Assembly: GCF_004362015.1 (NCBI RefSeq)
Contig: NZ_SNWW01000001.1
Span: 607,288 to 671,287, forward strand
Direction of reading: 5' to 3'
Length of the DNA: 64,000 bases
Source of the DNA: Flavobacterium chryseum
Lineage (GTDB): Bacteria > Bacteroidota > Bacteroidia > Flavobacteriales > Flavobacteriaceae
Shown piece after piece: positions 20,450 through 30,167 of the stretch. The position numbers and the translations under genes were made by a program. The notes below the pieces were generated by a model that was not told the origin of the DNA, searched no databases, and saw only the letters and a list, made by a program, of their open reading frames with translations. Positions within the stretch are counted from its first letter, which is position 1; each line of letters opens with the position of its first letter.

Positions 20450-20499
20450 AAAATATTGAACCCAATAAATAAAAATTAGTTTAGTTTTAGTTTAGTTTT

Positions 20500-20532
20500 A
20501 AATCGGATGAGGTTGAGCGCGTCATCCGATTT
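20500..20532 (+). terminator. hairpin upstream of the GH97 gene
   Basis: AAATCGGATGA (20500-20510) pairs perfectly with TCATCCGATTT (20522-20532). It probably ends the GH2-GH31 transcript. A tandem TTTAGTTTTAG tract precedes it. Confidence 0.65.
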
Positions 20533-20558
20533 ATTTAAGATGATTCAAAAAAAATATC

Positions 20559-22562
20559 ATGAAAAATAACATAATACTCTCCGCTGTTTTACTTTCAATT
20601 ACGATTGGTTACAGCCAGAAAAATAAAAATGCTTACGAATTGGCTTCGCCAAACGGGCAAAATAAAATCAAATTCGAGTTAGTAAAAAATGCACCAAAAT
20701 ATGCTGTTTCACACGGAAAAACCGAAGTGATTACACCATCAGACATGGGATTTTTATTAAAAGGAAATGAAAGTTTAAGCACTGATTTCGAAATCAAAAG
20801 CGTAAAAAATTCGACTTTTGATGAAACCTGGGAACAAGTTTGGGGAGAAAAGAAAAACATCAGAAATCACTACAACCAATTATCGGTTCAATTACAGCAA
20901 AAAGGAAAAAACAAACGTAAGCTTGAAATCCAATTTCGTGCGTTTGATGATGGAGTTGCTTTTAGATATGTCTATCCAAAACAAAATGTAAAAGACAGTA
21001 TTTTCATTATGGATGAAAAAACGACTTTTAACCTAAAAGAAGATGGAAAAGCATGGTGGATTCCGGCCAACAGAGAAAACCGTGACGAATATCTTTTTAA
21101 AGATGCTCAGGTTAGCACTTTAGATACCGTTTTGACACCACTAACAATCGAAAGCAAAAGCGGATTAGCATTGAGTTTTCATGAAGCCAATTTGAAAGAT
21201 TTTGCAAGTATGACTTTAGTAAACACAATAGGAACACAACTAAAATCAGATTTAGTGCCGTGGTCAGATGGTGTAAAAGTGCGTGTAAAAGATACCTTTA
21301 CTTCTTCATGGAGAACGATTCAAATTGGAGAAAATCCATCAGAATTAATTACGTCTTATTTGATTTTGAATCTGAATGATCCAAACAAATTAAAAAATAC
21401 AAGTTATTTCAAACCGTACAAATATTTCGGAATCTGGTGGGGAATGCATATTGGGAAATATACTTTTTGGGAAAGCGACAAACAAGGCGCAACAACCAAA
21501 CATGCCGAAGAATATATTGATTTTACGGCAAAAGAAGGATTTCATCATTTGTTGATCGAAGGGTGGAACAAAGGCTGGACACCGGCTTGGTATGAAAACC
21601 ACATGCACATGTTCAGTTTCACAAAAAGCGCAGACAATTTCGATTTTGAAAAAGTAGTGGAGTACGGAAACAAAAAAGGCGTAGCACTTATTGGTTATCA
21701 TGAAACAGGTTCAAACTTAATTAATTACTTAAAAGAAGTAGACGAAGGTTTTGCCTTATACAAAAAACTGGGAATGCATTCGGTTAAAATTGGTCACGTA
21801 GGTTCTAAATTGAATATGAAAGAAAATCACTTCGGACAATTTGGAGTAAATTATTTCAGATATATTCTTGAAAAAGCAGCGCAATACGACTTAGCCGTAT
21901 TATATCACGAATCAATAAAAGATACGGGAGAGCGCAGAACTTTCCCAAACATGGTTTCAAGAGAAGCAGCACGTGGACAAGAATACAACGCCTGGAGCGA
22001 AGGAAATCCGCCAAATCACTTAACGATTATTCCGTTTACAAGATTGCTTTCTGGACCAATGGATTTTACACCCGGAATTTTTGATGTTGAGGTAAAACAA
22101 GGTTTCCCAGGAAAAAGAGTGCACGGAACAGCAGCGCAACAATTGGCGTTGTACGTTACGATTTATGCACCAATCCAGATGATGGCAGATCTTCCTGAAA
22201 ACTACGAAGGAAAACCAGCTTTGCAATTCTTAAAAGATGTTCCAACAGATTGGGAAGATACTAAAGTATTAGAAGGAGCAATTGGACAATATATCACAAC
22301 CGTTCGTAAAGACAGAAACAGCGCAGACTGGTATTTAGGAACAATTACAAACGAAAACGCAAGAGACGTAAATGTTTCATTGTCATTCTTAGATCCAAAT
22401 GCAACTTATGAAGCTCAGATTTATGCTGATGCAGAAGGAACTGATGAAACACACAATCCGTCTGCAATTGCAATTTCTAAGAAAACAGTTAAAGCTTCAG
22501 ATTCATTAAAATTACATTTAGGCGGTGCTGGCGGAACAGCAATTAGATTTAAAAAATTATAG
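20559..22562 (+). CDS. GH97 alpha-glycosidase
   Basis: A calcium-dependent alpha-glycosidase of the SusB family (alpha-glucosidase or alpha-galactosidase). The 667-residue length is typical. It has a signal peptide (SITIGYSQ), an N-terminal beta-super-sandwich (VWGEKKNIRNHYNQL, FRAFDDGVAFRYVYP), the barrel (LIEGWNKGWTPAW, GYHETGSNLINY, HSVKIGHVG) and C-terminal NAWSEGNPPNH. The strand reading KIGHVG, in place of an aspartate-bearing K-V-D type strand, favours the inverting SusB-like subgroup; this is from memory of the family. Xyloglucan has no known alpha-glucoside or alpha-galactoside side chain, so its exact role here is unclear. Confidence 0.82.
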   Translation: MKNNIILSAVLLSITIGYSQKNKNAYELASPNGQNKIKFELVKNAPKYAVSHGKTEVITPSDMGFLLKGNESLSTDFEIKSVKNSTFDETWEQVWGEKKNIRNHYNQLSVQLQQKGKNKRKLEIQFRAFDDGVAFRYVYPKQNVKDSIFIMDEKTTFNLKEDGKAWWIPANRENRDEYLFKDAQVSTLDTVLTPLTIESKSGLALSFHEANLKDFASMTLVNTIGTQLKSDLVPWSDGVKVRVKDTFTSSWRTIQIGENPSELITSYLILNLNDPNKLKNTSYFKPYKYFGIWWGMHIGKYTFWESDKQGATTKHAEEYIDFTAKEGFHHLLIEGWNKGWTPAWYENHMHMFSFTKSADNFDFEKVVEYGNKKGVALIGYHETGSNLINYLKEVDEGFALYKKLGMHSVKIGHVGSKLNMKENHFGQFGVNYFRYILEKAAQYDLAVLYHESIKDTGERRTFPNMVSREAARGQEYNAWSEGNPPNHLTIIPFTRLLSGPMDFTPGIFDVEVKQGFPGKRVHGTAAQQLALYVTIYAPIQMMADLPENYEGKPALQFLKDVPTDWEDTKVLEGAIGQYITTVRKDRNSADWYLGTITNENARDVNVSLSFLDPNATYEAQIYADAEGTDETHNPSAIAISKKTVKASDSLKLHLGGAGGTAIRFKKL

Positions 22563-22574
22563 ATATAGATTGTC

Positions 22575-22607
22575 AAACCCGACAGGTTATTAAAACCTGT
22601 CGGGTTT
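22575..22607. repeat. ACAGGTT-type palindrome, likely terminator, copy 1
   Basis: AAACCCGACAGGTT pairs perfectly with AACCTGTCGGGTTT. The same core (ACAGGTTTT-AAAACCTGT with a variable outer triplet) occurs at 32318-32344, 32386-32412 and 34941-34972. Just beyond it, 22614-22640 repeats the last bases of the GH97 gene (22532-22561) with small indels. Confidence 0.75.
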
Positions 22608-22672
22608 ATTTAACGGAACGATTAGATTTAAAAATTATAAACCTTCGGGTTAAATAACCACAAATTTTTTAA

Positions 22673-24829
22673 ATGAAAAACCTCATTCTGCATATCGTCT
22701 TTCTTTTGTCCATCAATTTGGTAATGTCACAGCAAAAGCAATATCCTTTTCAGGATCCTAAATTAGATACTGAAAAGCGTATTGATAATTTGTTGTCGTT
22801 AATGACGCTTGATGAAAAGGTTCAGGCCTTAAGCACAAATCCGTCGATAAAAAGATTAGGTGTTACAGGAACAGGTCATGTAGAAGGATTGCACGGTTTG
22901 GCACTTGGCGGACCGGGAGAATGGGGCGGAAAAAATAAACCACCATTAACAACCACTACTTTTCCTCAGGCTTACGGTTTGGGAGAAACCTGGGATGTTG
23001 ATCTATTGCAGAAAGTAGCACAGGTTGAAGGTTATGAAACACGTTATGCTTTTCAAAAATACAATCGTGGAGGCTTAGTCGTTAGGGCTCCAAATGCAGA
23101 TATTGCAAGAGATTCGCGTTGGGGTCGTACCGAAGAAAGTTACGGAGAAGATGCTTTTTTTAACGGAACAATGACCGTTGCTTTCGTAAAAGGACTGCAG
23201 GGAAATAATTCGAAATATTGGCAAACGGCTTCGTTAATGAAACACTTTCTGGCCAACAGTAATGAAGACGGCAGAACCTATACTTCATCTGATTTTGATG
23301 AAAGACTTTGGAGAGAATATTATGCTTTGCCTTTTCAAATGGGCGTTGTAGAAGGAGGATCGCGCGCCTACATGGCAGCCTACAATAAAGTAAACGGAAT
23401 TCCGGCAATGGTACATCCGATGCTGAAAAACATTACACAAAAAGAATGGGGCCAAAACGGAATTATTTGTACCGATGGCGGCGCATTCAAATTGTTGCTT
23501 TCAGATCATAAATATTACGCAGATAAATATCTTGGAGCTGCTGCAGCGATAAAAGCAGGAATCAATCAGTTTTTGGATGAATATACAGAAGCAATTTATG
23601 GAGCACTTTCGCACGGCTATTTAAAGGAAAAAGATATTGATGCCGTTATTCGTGGCGATTATCGGGTAATGATTCAACTGGGAATGTTGGATGTTTCAGA
23701 AGATAATCCGTATGCGAAAATCGGAACGGGAAAAGATACGATTGATCCGTGGAAAACCGAAGCACATAAAAAAATCGCTTTAGAAGCAACTCAAAAATCT
23801 ATTGTATTGCTTAAAAATGATACTGGATTATTGCCTTTACAAAAAGAAAAACTAAAAACAATTGCCGTAATCGGACTTCGCGCTGACGAAGTGCTTTTAG
23901 ACTGGTACAGTGGAACGCCACCGTATGTTATTACACCTTTGCAGGGAATTAAAAATAAGTTAGGCAACAATGTAGAAATCCTTTATGCCAAAAATAACAT
24001 AGACGGCAATGCAGCGAAAATTGCTAAAAAAGCAGATGCTGTAATTGTAATTGTGGGAAATCATCCGGTTTGTAATGCAGGTTGGGCAAATTGTCCCGTT
24101 CCGAGTGAAGGAAAAGAAGCTGTCGATCGGCAATCGCTGACTTTAGAACAGGAAGATTTAATAAAAGTCGTTTATCAGGCCAATCCTAAAACAGTTGTAG
24201 CTTTAATTAGCAGTTTTCCCTACGCTATAAACTGGACACAAGAACACGTGCCGGCAATTGTGCACATGACCCAAAACAGTCAGGAAACCGGAACTGCTCT
24301 AGCCGATGTTTTATTTGGAGATTATAATCCCGCCGGACGTTTAACGCAAACATGGGTCAAGGATATTACAGATTTGCCGTATTTATTAGATTATAACATT
24401 CGAAATGGCAGAACCTATATGTATTTCAAAGGAAAACCTTTATATGCTTTTGGACACGGATTAAGTTATACGACTTTCAAATACAATTCAATTGAAACAA
24501 ACTCAGAAACTATTGGCAAAAATGGCGAAGTAAAAGTTACCGTTTCAGTTACCAATACTGGGAATAAAGACGGAGACGAAGTCATTCAGTTATACGTAAA
24601 ACAATTAAATTCAAAAATAGAACGTCCTGAAAAAGAATTGAAAGCATTTCAAAGAGTTTTCTTCAAAGCGGGAGAAACGAAAAATGTTTCTTTGGCTTTA
24701 AAAGCAAAAGGTTTAGAATATTGGAATACAGCAAAACAACAATTTGAATTAGAAAATAATATAATTGAAATTCAGATAGGAAGCGCTTCGGATAACATTC
24801 TTCTGAACAAAAAAATAACAGTGAAATAA
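22673..24829 (+). CDS. GH3 beta-glucosidase/beta-xylosidase
   Basis: An exo-acting beta-glycosidase of 718 residues. It has a signal peptide (NLVMSQQ), the (beta/alpha)8 domain (GRTEESYGEDAFF, KHFLANSNEDGR), the alpha/beta sandwich and a C-terminal fibronectin-like domain (TNTGNKDGDEVIQLYVK). The predicted nucleophile is D268 in CTDGGA; many GH3 beta-glucosidases have SDW at this place, as the second GH3 here does. The two GH3 enzymes therefore probably differ in specificity. It starts 111 bases after the GH97 gene and is six bases from the GH39 gene. Glucose or xylose as the released sugar cannot be decided by eye. Confidence 0.84.
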   Translation: MKNLILHIVFLLSINLVMSQQKQYPFQDPKLDTEKRIDNLLSLMTLDEKVQALSTNPSIKRLGVTGTGHVEGLHGLALGGPGEWGGKNKPPLTTTTFPQAYGLGETWDVDLLQKVAQVEGYETRYAFQKYNRGGLVVRAPNADIARDSRWGRTEESYGEDAFFNGTMTVAFVKGLQGNNSKYWQTASLMKHFLANSNEDGRTYTSSDFDERLWREYYALPFQMGVVEGGSRAYMAAYNKVNGIPAMVHPMLKNITQKEWGQNGIICTDGGAFKLLLSDHKYYADKYLGAAAAIKAGINQFLDEYTEAIYGALSHGYLKEKDIDAVIRGDYRVMIQLGMLDVSEDNPYAKIGTGKDTIDPWKTEAHKKIALEATQKSIVLLKNDTGLLPLQKEKLKTIAVIGLRADEVLLDWYSGTPPYVITPLQGIKNKLGNNVEILYAKNNIDGNAAKIAKKADAVIVIVGNHPVCNAGWANCPVPSEGKEAVDRQSLTLEQEDLIKVVYQANPKTVVALISSFPYAINWTQEHVPAIVHMTQNSQETGTALADVLFGDYNPAGRLTQTWVKDITDLPYLLDYNIRNGRTYMYFKGKPLYAFGHGLSYTTFKYNSIETNSETIGKNGEVKVTVSVTNTGNKDGDEVIQLYVKQLNSKIERPEKELKAFQRVFFKAGETKNVSLALKAKGLEYWNTAKQQFELENNIIEIQIGSASDNILLNKKITVK

Positions 24830-24834
24830 TTACA

Positions 24835-26412
24835 ATGAAAAAAAATCTAACGATACTATTTATTTTGCTTTCTCTAATCAATGTCAAATTGATCGGACAA
24901 AATAATAATTCAGACAGAACCATTAAAGTCGATTACAACAAAACTGCAGGAAAACTGAACACCATGTTCAAAGAATGCATTGGTGCAGGAAGAGCAAACG
25001 AAGGTTTACGCGCCGACTGGCAGCAGCAATTGGTAATGACCAAAAACGAATGCGATTTTAAATACATCAGAATGCACGGTTTATTGTCTGATGATATGGC
25101 GGTTTACAGAGAAGATTCAAAAGGAAATCCGGAATACAATTACCAATATATTGATGCCTTATATGATTTTCTAATAAGTATCAAAATGAAACCTTTTGTA
25201 GAATTAGGTTTTATGCCCAATGCATTGGCAAGCGGAAATCAGACTATTTTTTGGTGGAAAGGAAATGTTACGCCTCCAAAAGATTATAAAAAATGGGAAG
25301 ATTTAATTCGAAACCTAACACAACATTTTAAAGAACGTTACGGAGACGAAGAAGTAAAAACATGGTATTTTGAAGTTTGGAACGAACCTAATTTAACGCC
25401 AGGTTTCTGGACAGGAACTCAGGCCGAATATTTCAAACTTTACGAATATGCAGCACGCGGCATAAAAAGTGTAAATCCAGCTTATAAAGTAGGAGGTCCG
25501 GCATCTGCCGGAGCAGCGTGGGTTCCGGAAACAATAGATTTTTGTGTTAAAAACAATGTTCCGTTAGATTTTATTTCAACACATACTTACGGCGTAAAAC
25601 AAGGATTTCTCGATGAATTTGGAACTACAGGAACGGTTTTAAATAAGGATGATTCAAGTGTAAGTGGCGATGTCATCAACTCACGCCAACAAATTACAAA
25701 TTCGGCTAAGCCAAAATTAGAATTACATTATACAGAATGGAGCTCGTCCTATACGCCGGCAGATCCGGTTCACGACAGTTACCATTCGGCTGCTTATATT
25801 CTTCAAAAACTAAAACAAGTTGGTAATGCAGCGAACTCAATGTCGTATTGGGTTTTTACCGATATTTTCGAAGAACCGGGCCCAAGATTTACACCTTTTC
25901 ACGGAGGTTTCGGATTATTGAATACGCAGGGAATTAAAAAACCGGCTTATTTCTCGTATGCTTTTCTGAATAAATTAGGCGAAATAGAACTTCAAAACGA
26001 AGACACTTCTTCATGGGCAACTAAAAATGCAAAAGGAGATGTTCAGTTATTGTTTTGGGATTTCACCAATACGCATCCCGGAGATTCAGTTAATAATCAA
26101 TCGTATTATATAAAAGATTTACCATCTAAACCAAAAGGAAATTTAAAAATTCAAGTCGACGGTTTACAAAAAGGAAAATACACCTTAGAAATCTATAAAG
26201 TAGGTTATAAAGTAAATGACGCTTACGCCGATTATCTTGCTTTGGGCAAACCAAGTCAACTAACACGTGAGCAGGTTAAAAAGATAAAAGAAAAAAACAA
26301 TGGCGCTTTGATCGCATCAGAAAAAGTAACGATTAATGCCAACGGAACTTTTAGCAAAGACTATAAGATCAATGAAAATGACGTTGTATTGTTCAATTTT
26401 GTAAAGCAATAA
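24835..26412 (+). CDS. GH39 beta-xylosidase-like glycosidase
   Basis: A 525-residue glycosidase with a signal peptide (VKLIGQ) and a clan-A barrel. The acid/base glutamate is E184 in FEVWNEPN and the nucleophile is E301 in YTEWSSS, the pattern of GH39 beta-xylosidases. The segment FISTHTYGV and the C-terminal beta-sandwich also match. Plain xyloglucan carries no beta-xylose, so this enzyme suggests that the locus also handles xylan fragments, or that this branch has another specificity. It is six bases after the first GH3 gene and 46 bases before the second. Confidence 0.8.
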   Translation: MKKNLTILFILLSLINVKLIGQNNNSDRTIKVDYNKTAGKLNTMFKECIGAGRANEGLRADWQQQLVMTKNECDFKYIRMHGLLSDDMAVYREDSKGNPEYNYQYIDALYDFLISIKMKPFVELGFMPNALASGNQTIFWWKGNVTPPKDYKKWEDLIRNLTQHFKERYGDEEVKTWYFEVWNEPNLTPGFWTGTQAEYFKLYEYAARGIKSVNPAYKVGGPASAGAAWVPETIDFCVKNNVPLDFISTHTYGVKQGFLDEFGTTGTVLNKDDSSVSGDVINSRQQITNSAKPKLELHYTEWSSSYTPADPVHDSYHSAAYILQKLKQVGNAANSMSYWVFTDIFEEPGPRFTPFHGGFGLLNTQGIKKPAYFSYAFLNKLGEIELQNEDTSSWATKNAKGDVQLLFWDFTNTHPGDSVNNQSYYIKDLPSKPKGNLKIQVDGLQKGKYTLEIYKVGYKVNDAYADYLALGKPSQLTREQVKKIKEKNNGALIASEKVTINANGTFSKDYKINENDVVLFNFVKQ

Positions 26413-26458
26413 TTCTTTAAATAAAACTATTCAAAAAACTAAAATAAATTTATTAAGC

Positions 26459-28696
26459 ATGAAAAATAAAATTATATGCCTGTCAGCAGTATTTGCGTTT
26501 TTAGCATTTGCTTCTTGTAAAAACGATGTAAAAACAGCAGATTCTGATTCGGCACAAACAGAAGAGCACCAGGGAAAAGAAATCGGATCTGAGTTTGATG
26601 CAGAAATCGACAAGTTGGTTGCTCAAATGACATTAGAAGAAAAAATCGGAATGCTGCACGGTAACAGTATGTTTACCAGTGGAGGTGTAAAACGTTTGGG
26701 TATTCCGGAACTAAAAATGGCCGACGGACCACTTGGAGTTCGTGAAGAAATTTCGCGCGACAACTGGGCTCCGGCAGGATTAAAAGATGATTTCGCAACC
26801 TATTACCCAGCCGGTGGAGGTTTAGCTGCAACGTGGAATACGGAAATGGCGTATACTTTTGGAAACAGTGTTGGGCAGGAATTACGTGCCAGAGATAAAG
26901 ATATGTTGCTTTCACCAGCCATAAATATTGTTAGAACGCCACTTGGAGGAAGAACATATGAATATATGTCTGAAGACCCGTTTTTGAACAAAAAAATTGC
27001 AGTGCCGTTAATTGTTGGTTTACAGGATAACGATGTTATGGCTTGTGTAAAGCACTTTGCAGCAAATAATCAGGAAACAAATCGTGATTTTATTGATGTG
27101 CGAATGGACGAACGTACACTTCGTGAAATCTATCTTCCGGCATTCGAAGCTTCGATAAAAGAAGCACATGCTTACAGTGTCATGGGAGCTTACAATAAAT
27201 TTAGAGGAGAATATTTATGCGAGAACGATTATATGCTGAACAAAATCCTTCGTGACGAATGGGGATTTAAAGGCGTTGTAGTTTCAGATTGGGCTGCCGT
27301 TCACTCGACAGTAAAATCTTTACAAAGCGGATTGGATATTGAAATGGGAACTCCAAAACCATTCAATGAATTTTTTCTTGCCGATAAATTAATCGCTGCA
27401 GCTAAGAACAAAGAAATTTCAGAAGCAGAATTAGACAAACACGTAAAAAGAATTTTACGCACTTTGTTTCAGGTAAAAGCAATGGGCGGAAAAGACCGTG
27501 TAAAAGGAAGCATTGCAACAGAAGCACATTACCAGGACGCTTATAAAATTGCAGCAGAAGATATCGTTTTATTGAAAAATGATAACAATGCATTACCATT
27601 AAAATTAGACGGAGTTAAATCGATAGCTGTAATTGGTAACAATGCAACGAAGAAAAATGCGCTTGGCGGATTTGGTGCTGGAGTAAAAACAAAAAGAGAA
27701 GTTACACCGCTTGAAGGATTGAAAAACAGATTGCCGTCATCAATAAAAATCAATTATGCTGAAGGATATTTAGAGCGTTATGATGAAAAAAACAAAGGAA
27801 ATTTAGGAAATATAACATCAAATGGTCCTGTAACAATCGATCAGTTAGATCCGGCAAAAGTATTAGAAGCGGTAGAAGCTGCTAAAAAATCTGATGTTGC
27901 GATCATATTTGCAGGTTCAAACCGTGATTACGAAACAGAAGCTTCAGATCGTAGAAACTTAAAATTACCATTTGGGCAAGAAGAATTAATTCAGAAAGTA
28001 TTAGCCGTTAACCCAAGAACAATTGTTGTTTTTGTTGCCGGAGCACCTTTTGAAATTGAAAATATCAGCAAAAAAAGTTCAGCAGTAGTATGGACATGGT
28101 TTAATGGTTCTGAAGGAGGAAATGCTTTGGCCGATGTACTATTAGGAAAAGTAAATCCGTCAGGAAAATTACCCTGGACAATGCCGAAACAAATTAACGA
28201 TTCTCCTGCGCATGCTACAAACAGTTTCCCTGGAGGAAAAACAGTAAATTATGCTGAAGGAATTTTGGTAGGATACCGTTGGTTTGACACTAAAAATATC
28301 GAACCGTTATTTCCTTTCGGATACGGATTATCATACACCACTTTCGCTTTCGAAAATGCAAAAGCAGATAAAACTTCTTATGCAGCAAATGAAACAATTG
28401 AAGTTTCTGTTGAAGTTAAAAACACCGGAAAAGTAGATGGAAAAGAAGTTGTACAATTATATACTTCGAAGTCAGACTCAAAAGTTACACGTGCCGCGAA
28501 AGAACTAAAAGGATTCAAAAAAGTACTGGTAAAAGCTGGAAGTTCAGAAACGGTGACGATTCAGGTTCCGGTAAAAGAATTAGCGTATTACGATGTTGCT
28601 GCTAAAAAATGGACAGTTGAGCCAGGAAAATATACTTTGAAAGTAGGTAATTCTTCAAGAGATATCAAAAAAGAAATTGCCGTAACGATCAAGTAA
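26459..28696 (+). CDS. GH3 beta-glucosidase, lipoprotein
   Basis: Removes glucose from the non-reducing end of trimmed xyloglucan or cello-oligosaccharides. The 745-residue product has a lipobox (AFASC, C20). The barrel includes KMADGPLGVREE and KHFAANNQETNRD, with nucleophile D277 in VVSDWA, the classical GH3 motif. The sandwich domain contains AGSNRDYETEASDR. The C-terminal fibronectin-like domain (NTGKVDGKEVVQLYTS) is present, so the protein is complete. Its canonical motif contrasts with the CTDGGA form two genes upstream. Confidence 0.88.
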   Translation: MKNKIICLSAVFAFLAFASCKNDVKTADSDSAQTEEHQGKEIGSEFDAEIDKLVAQMTLEEKIGMLHGNSMFTSGGVKRLGIPELKMADGPLGVREEISRDNWAPAGLKDDFATYYPAGGGLAATWNTEMAYTFGNSVGQELRARDKDMLLSPAINIVRTPLGGRTYEYMSEDPFLNKKIAVPLIVGLQDNDVMACVKHFAANNQETNRDFIDVRMDERTLREIYLPAFEASIKEAHAYSVMGAYNKFRGEYLCENDYMLNKILRDEWGFKGVVVSDWAAVHSTVKSLQSGLDIEMGTPKPFNEFFLADKLIAAAKNKEISEAELDKHVKRILRTLFQVKAMGGKDRVKGSIATEAHYQDAYKIAAEDIVLLKNDNNALPLKLDGVKSIAVIGNNATKKNALGGFGAGVKTKREVTPLEGLKNRLPSSIKINYAEGYLERYDEKNKGNLGNITSNGPVTIDQLDPAKVLEAVEAAKKSDVAIIFAGSNRDYETEASDRRNLKLPFGQEELIQKVLAVNPRTIVVFVAGAPFEIENISKKSSAVVWTWFNGSEGGNALADVLLGKVNPSGKLPWTMPKQINDSPAHATNSFPGGKTVNYAEGILVGYRWFDTKNIEPLFPFGYGLSYTTFAFENAKADKTSYAANETIEVSVEVKNTGKVDGKEVVQLYTSKSDSKVTRAAKELKGFKKVLVKAGSSETVTIQVPVKELAYYDVAAKKWTVEPGKYTLKVGNSSRDIKKEIAVTIK

Positions 28697-28710
28697 GAAT
28701 AGATTTTACA

Positions 28711-28807
28711 TTAATTGTGTGGCTTTTATTAGTTAAAATTCTAACTAATCAGATGAAATATTCAGCATGCATTTAATGTTTTTAAGTAATAAGAACCACA
28801 TAATTAA
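28711..28807. repeat. long-armed imperfect inverted repeat between GH3 and GH5
   Basis: A 21-base arm (28711-28731, TTAATTGTGTGG then CTTTTATTA) pairs with 28787-28807 at 18 of 21 positions. A smaller hairpin (TTAGTT/AACTAA) sits inside. It fills most of the 129-base gap before the GH5 gene and may act as a terminator, a stabiliser or the start of a new transcript. Confidence 0.5.
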
Positions 28808-28825
28808 TTGTAAAAATCAAATCAA

Positions 28826-30064
28826 ATGAATGATAAAATAAAACATTACCTGTTTAGTACTATTTTATGCTTTTCTTTTCTAAGTATTTCGGCTTGCAGT
28901 TCAGATAAAGAAGAAGAAAAACAAGAACAAAAAGTTGTTGTTGCCGGTTTATATCCAAGTTACAACACAAACCCAATTCCGGCTGATGCAAGCGGAATGT
29001 CAAGCACAGCAGTACAATTAGCAGCAAAAATAAAATTAGGCTGGAATATCGGAAATACTTTAGAAGCAACAGGCGGCGAAACGGCCTGGGGAAATCCAAA
29101 AGTAACGAAAGCCTTAATTGATGCCGTTAAAGCAAATGGATTTAATGCGATCAGAATTCCGTGTTCATGGAATCAGTATCTTGAAAATTCGGCTACAGCC
29201 AAAATAAAAGCAGATTGGCTGAACAGAGTAAAAGAAGTCGTGCAATATTGCGTTGACAATGATATGTACGTAGTCGTAAACATTCACTGGGACGGCGGCT
29301 GGCTCGAAAATAATATTACCGAAGCCAAAAAAGTAGAAAACAACGCTAAACAAAAAGCTTTTTGGGAACAAATCGCAACGCAATTACGCGGATTTGACGA
29401 GCATTTACTTTTTGCAAGTGCCAACGAACCAGCAGTTGAAGATGCAGCTCAAATGGCCATTTTAACTTCCTATCACCAAACTTTTATCGATGCCGTTCGT
29501 TCAACAGGAGGTAAAAATGCATACCGTACTTTAGTAGTTCAGGGACCAACAACAGATATCGAAAAAACAAACAAGTTAATGTTGACTTTACCAACTGATA
29601 AAGTAACAAACCGAATGATGGTAGAAGTACATTATTACGCACCCTGGAATTTTGGCGGTTTAACCAAAGATGAATCTTGGGGAAAAATGTTCTACTATTG
29701 GGGTGCCAATTATCATTCGACAACAGAACTTGATCGTAATGCAAGTTATGGAGAAGAAGCCGATTTAGAGAAAAACTTCAAATTAATGAAAACCCAATTT
29801 GTCGATAAAGGAATTCCGGTGCTGTTAGGAGAGTTTGGAGCAATCAGAAGAACCACTTTAACCGGCGATGCTTTAACTTTACATCTGGCTTCAAGAGCTT
29901 ATTATTTAAAAACAGTGGTAAAAACCGACAAAGCAAACGGATTATTACCTTTTTATTGGGATGAAGGAAGTCTAAATGATAAAGGTTTCGGAATCTTTAA
30001 CAGAAGCAATAATACCGTCTTTGATACACAGGCTTTAACCGCTTTGAAAGAAGGTCTACAATAA
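28826..30064 (+). CDS. GH5 endo-xyloglucanase/endoglucanase, surface lipoprotein
   Basis: The backbone-cleaving enzyme of the locus, with 412 residues. A lipobox (ISAC, C24) is followed by SSDKEEEKQE, an acidic stretch fitting surface display, where an endo-enzyme must meet polymer. The barrel begins LGWNIGNTLEATGGETAWGN, a start typical of GH5 subfamily 4. The predicted acid/base is E201 in ASANEP and the nucleophile is E336 in LGEFGA. Members of this subfamily include endo-xyloglucanases in Bacteroides xyloglucan loci. Mixed-linkage glucan or cellulose activity is the alternative. Confidence 0.86.
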   Translation: MNDKIKHYLFSTILCFSFLSISACSSDKEEEKQEQKVVVAGLYPSYNTNPIPADASGMSSTAVQLAAKIKLGWNIGNTLEATGGETAWGNPKVTKALIDAVKANGFNAIRIPCSWNQYLENSATAKIKADWLNRVKEVVQYCVDNDMYVVVNIHWDGGWLENNITEAKKVENNAKQKAFWEQIATQLRGFDEHLLFASANEPAVEDAAQMAILTSYHQTFIDAVRSTGGKNAYRTLVVQGPTTDIEKTNKLMLTLPTDKVTNRMMVEVHYYAPWNFGGLTKDESWGKMFYYWGANYHSTTELDRNASYGEEADLEKNFKLMKTQFVDKGIPVLLGEFGAIRRTTLTGDALTLHLASRAYYLKTVVKTDKANGLLPFYWDEGSLNDKGFGIFNRSNNTVFDTQALTALKEGLQ

Positions 30065-30082
30065 AAATATAATATTCACCCT

Positions 30083-30148
30083 ATAAGTGATATAAGAAAA
30101 CATAAGCAAAGACCACATCCAAAACTTAAATTTTCTTATATCACTTAT
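30083..30148. repeat. perfect 18-bp inverted repeat before the esterase gene
   Basis: ATAAGTGATATAAGAAAA (30083-30100) is perfectly complementary to 30131-30148. The right arm touches an upstream in-frame ATG of the esterase (30147). The true start at 30168 leaves the hairpin in the intergenic leader. Confidence 0.65.
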
Positions 30149-30167
30149 GTGGTTTAAAAACAACACA

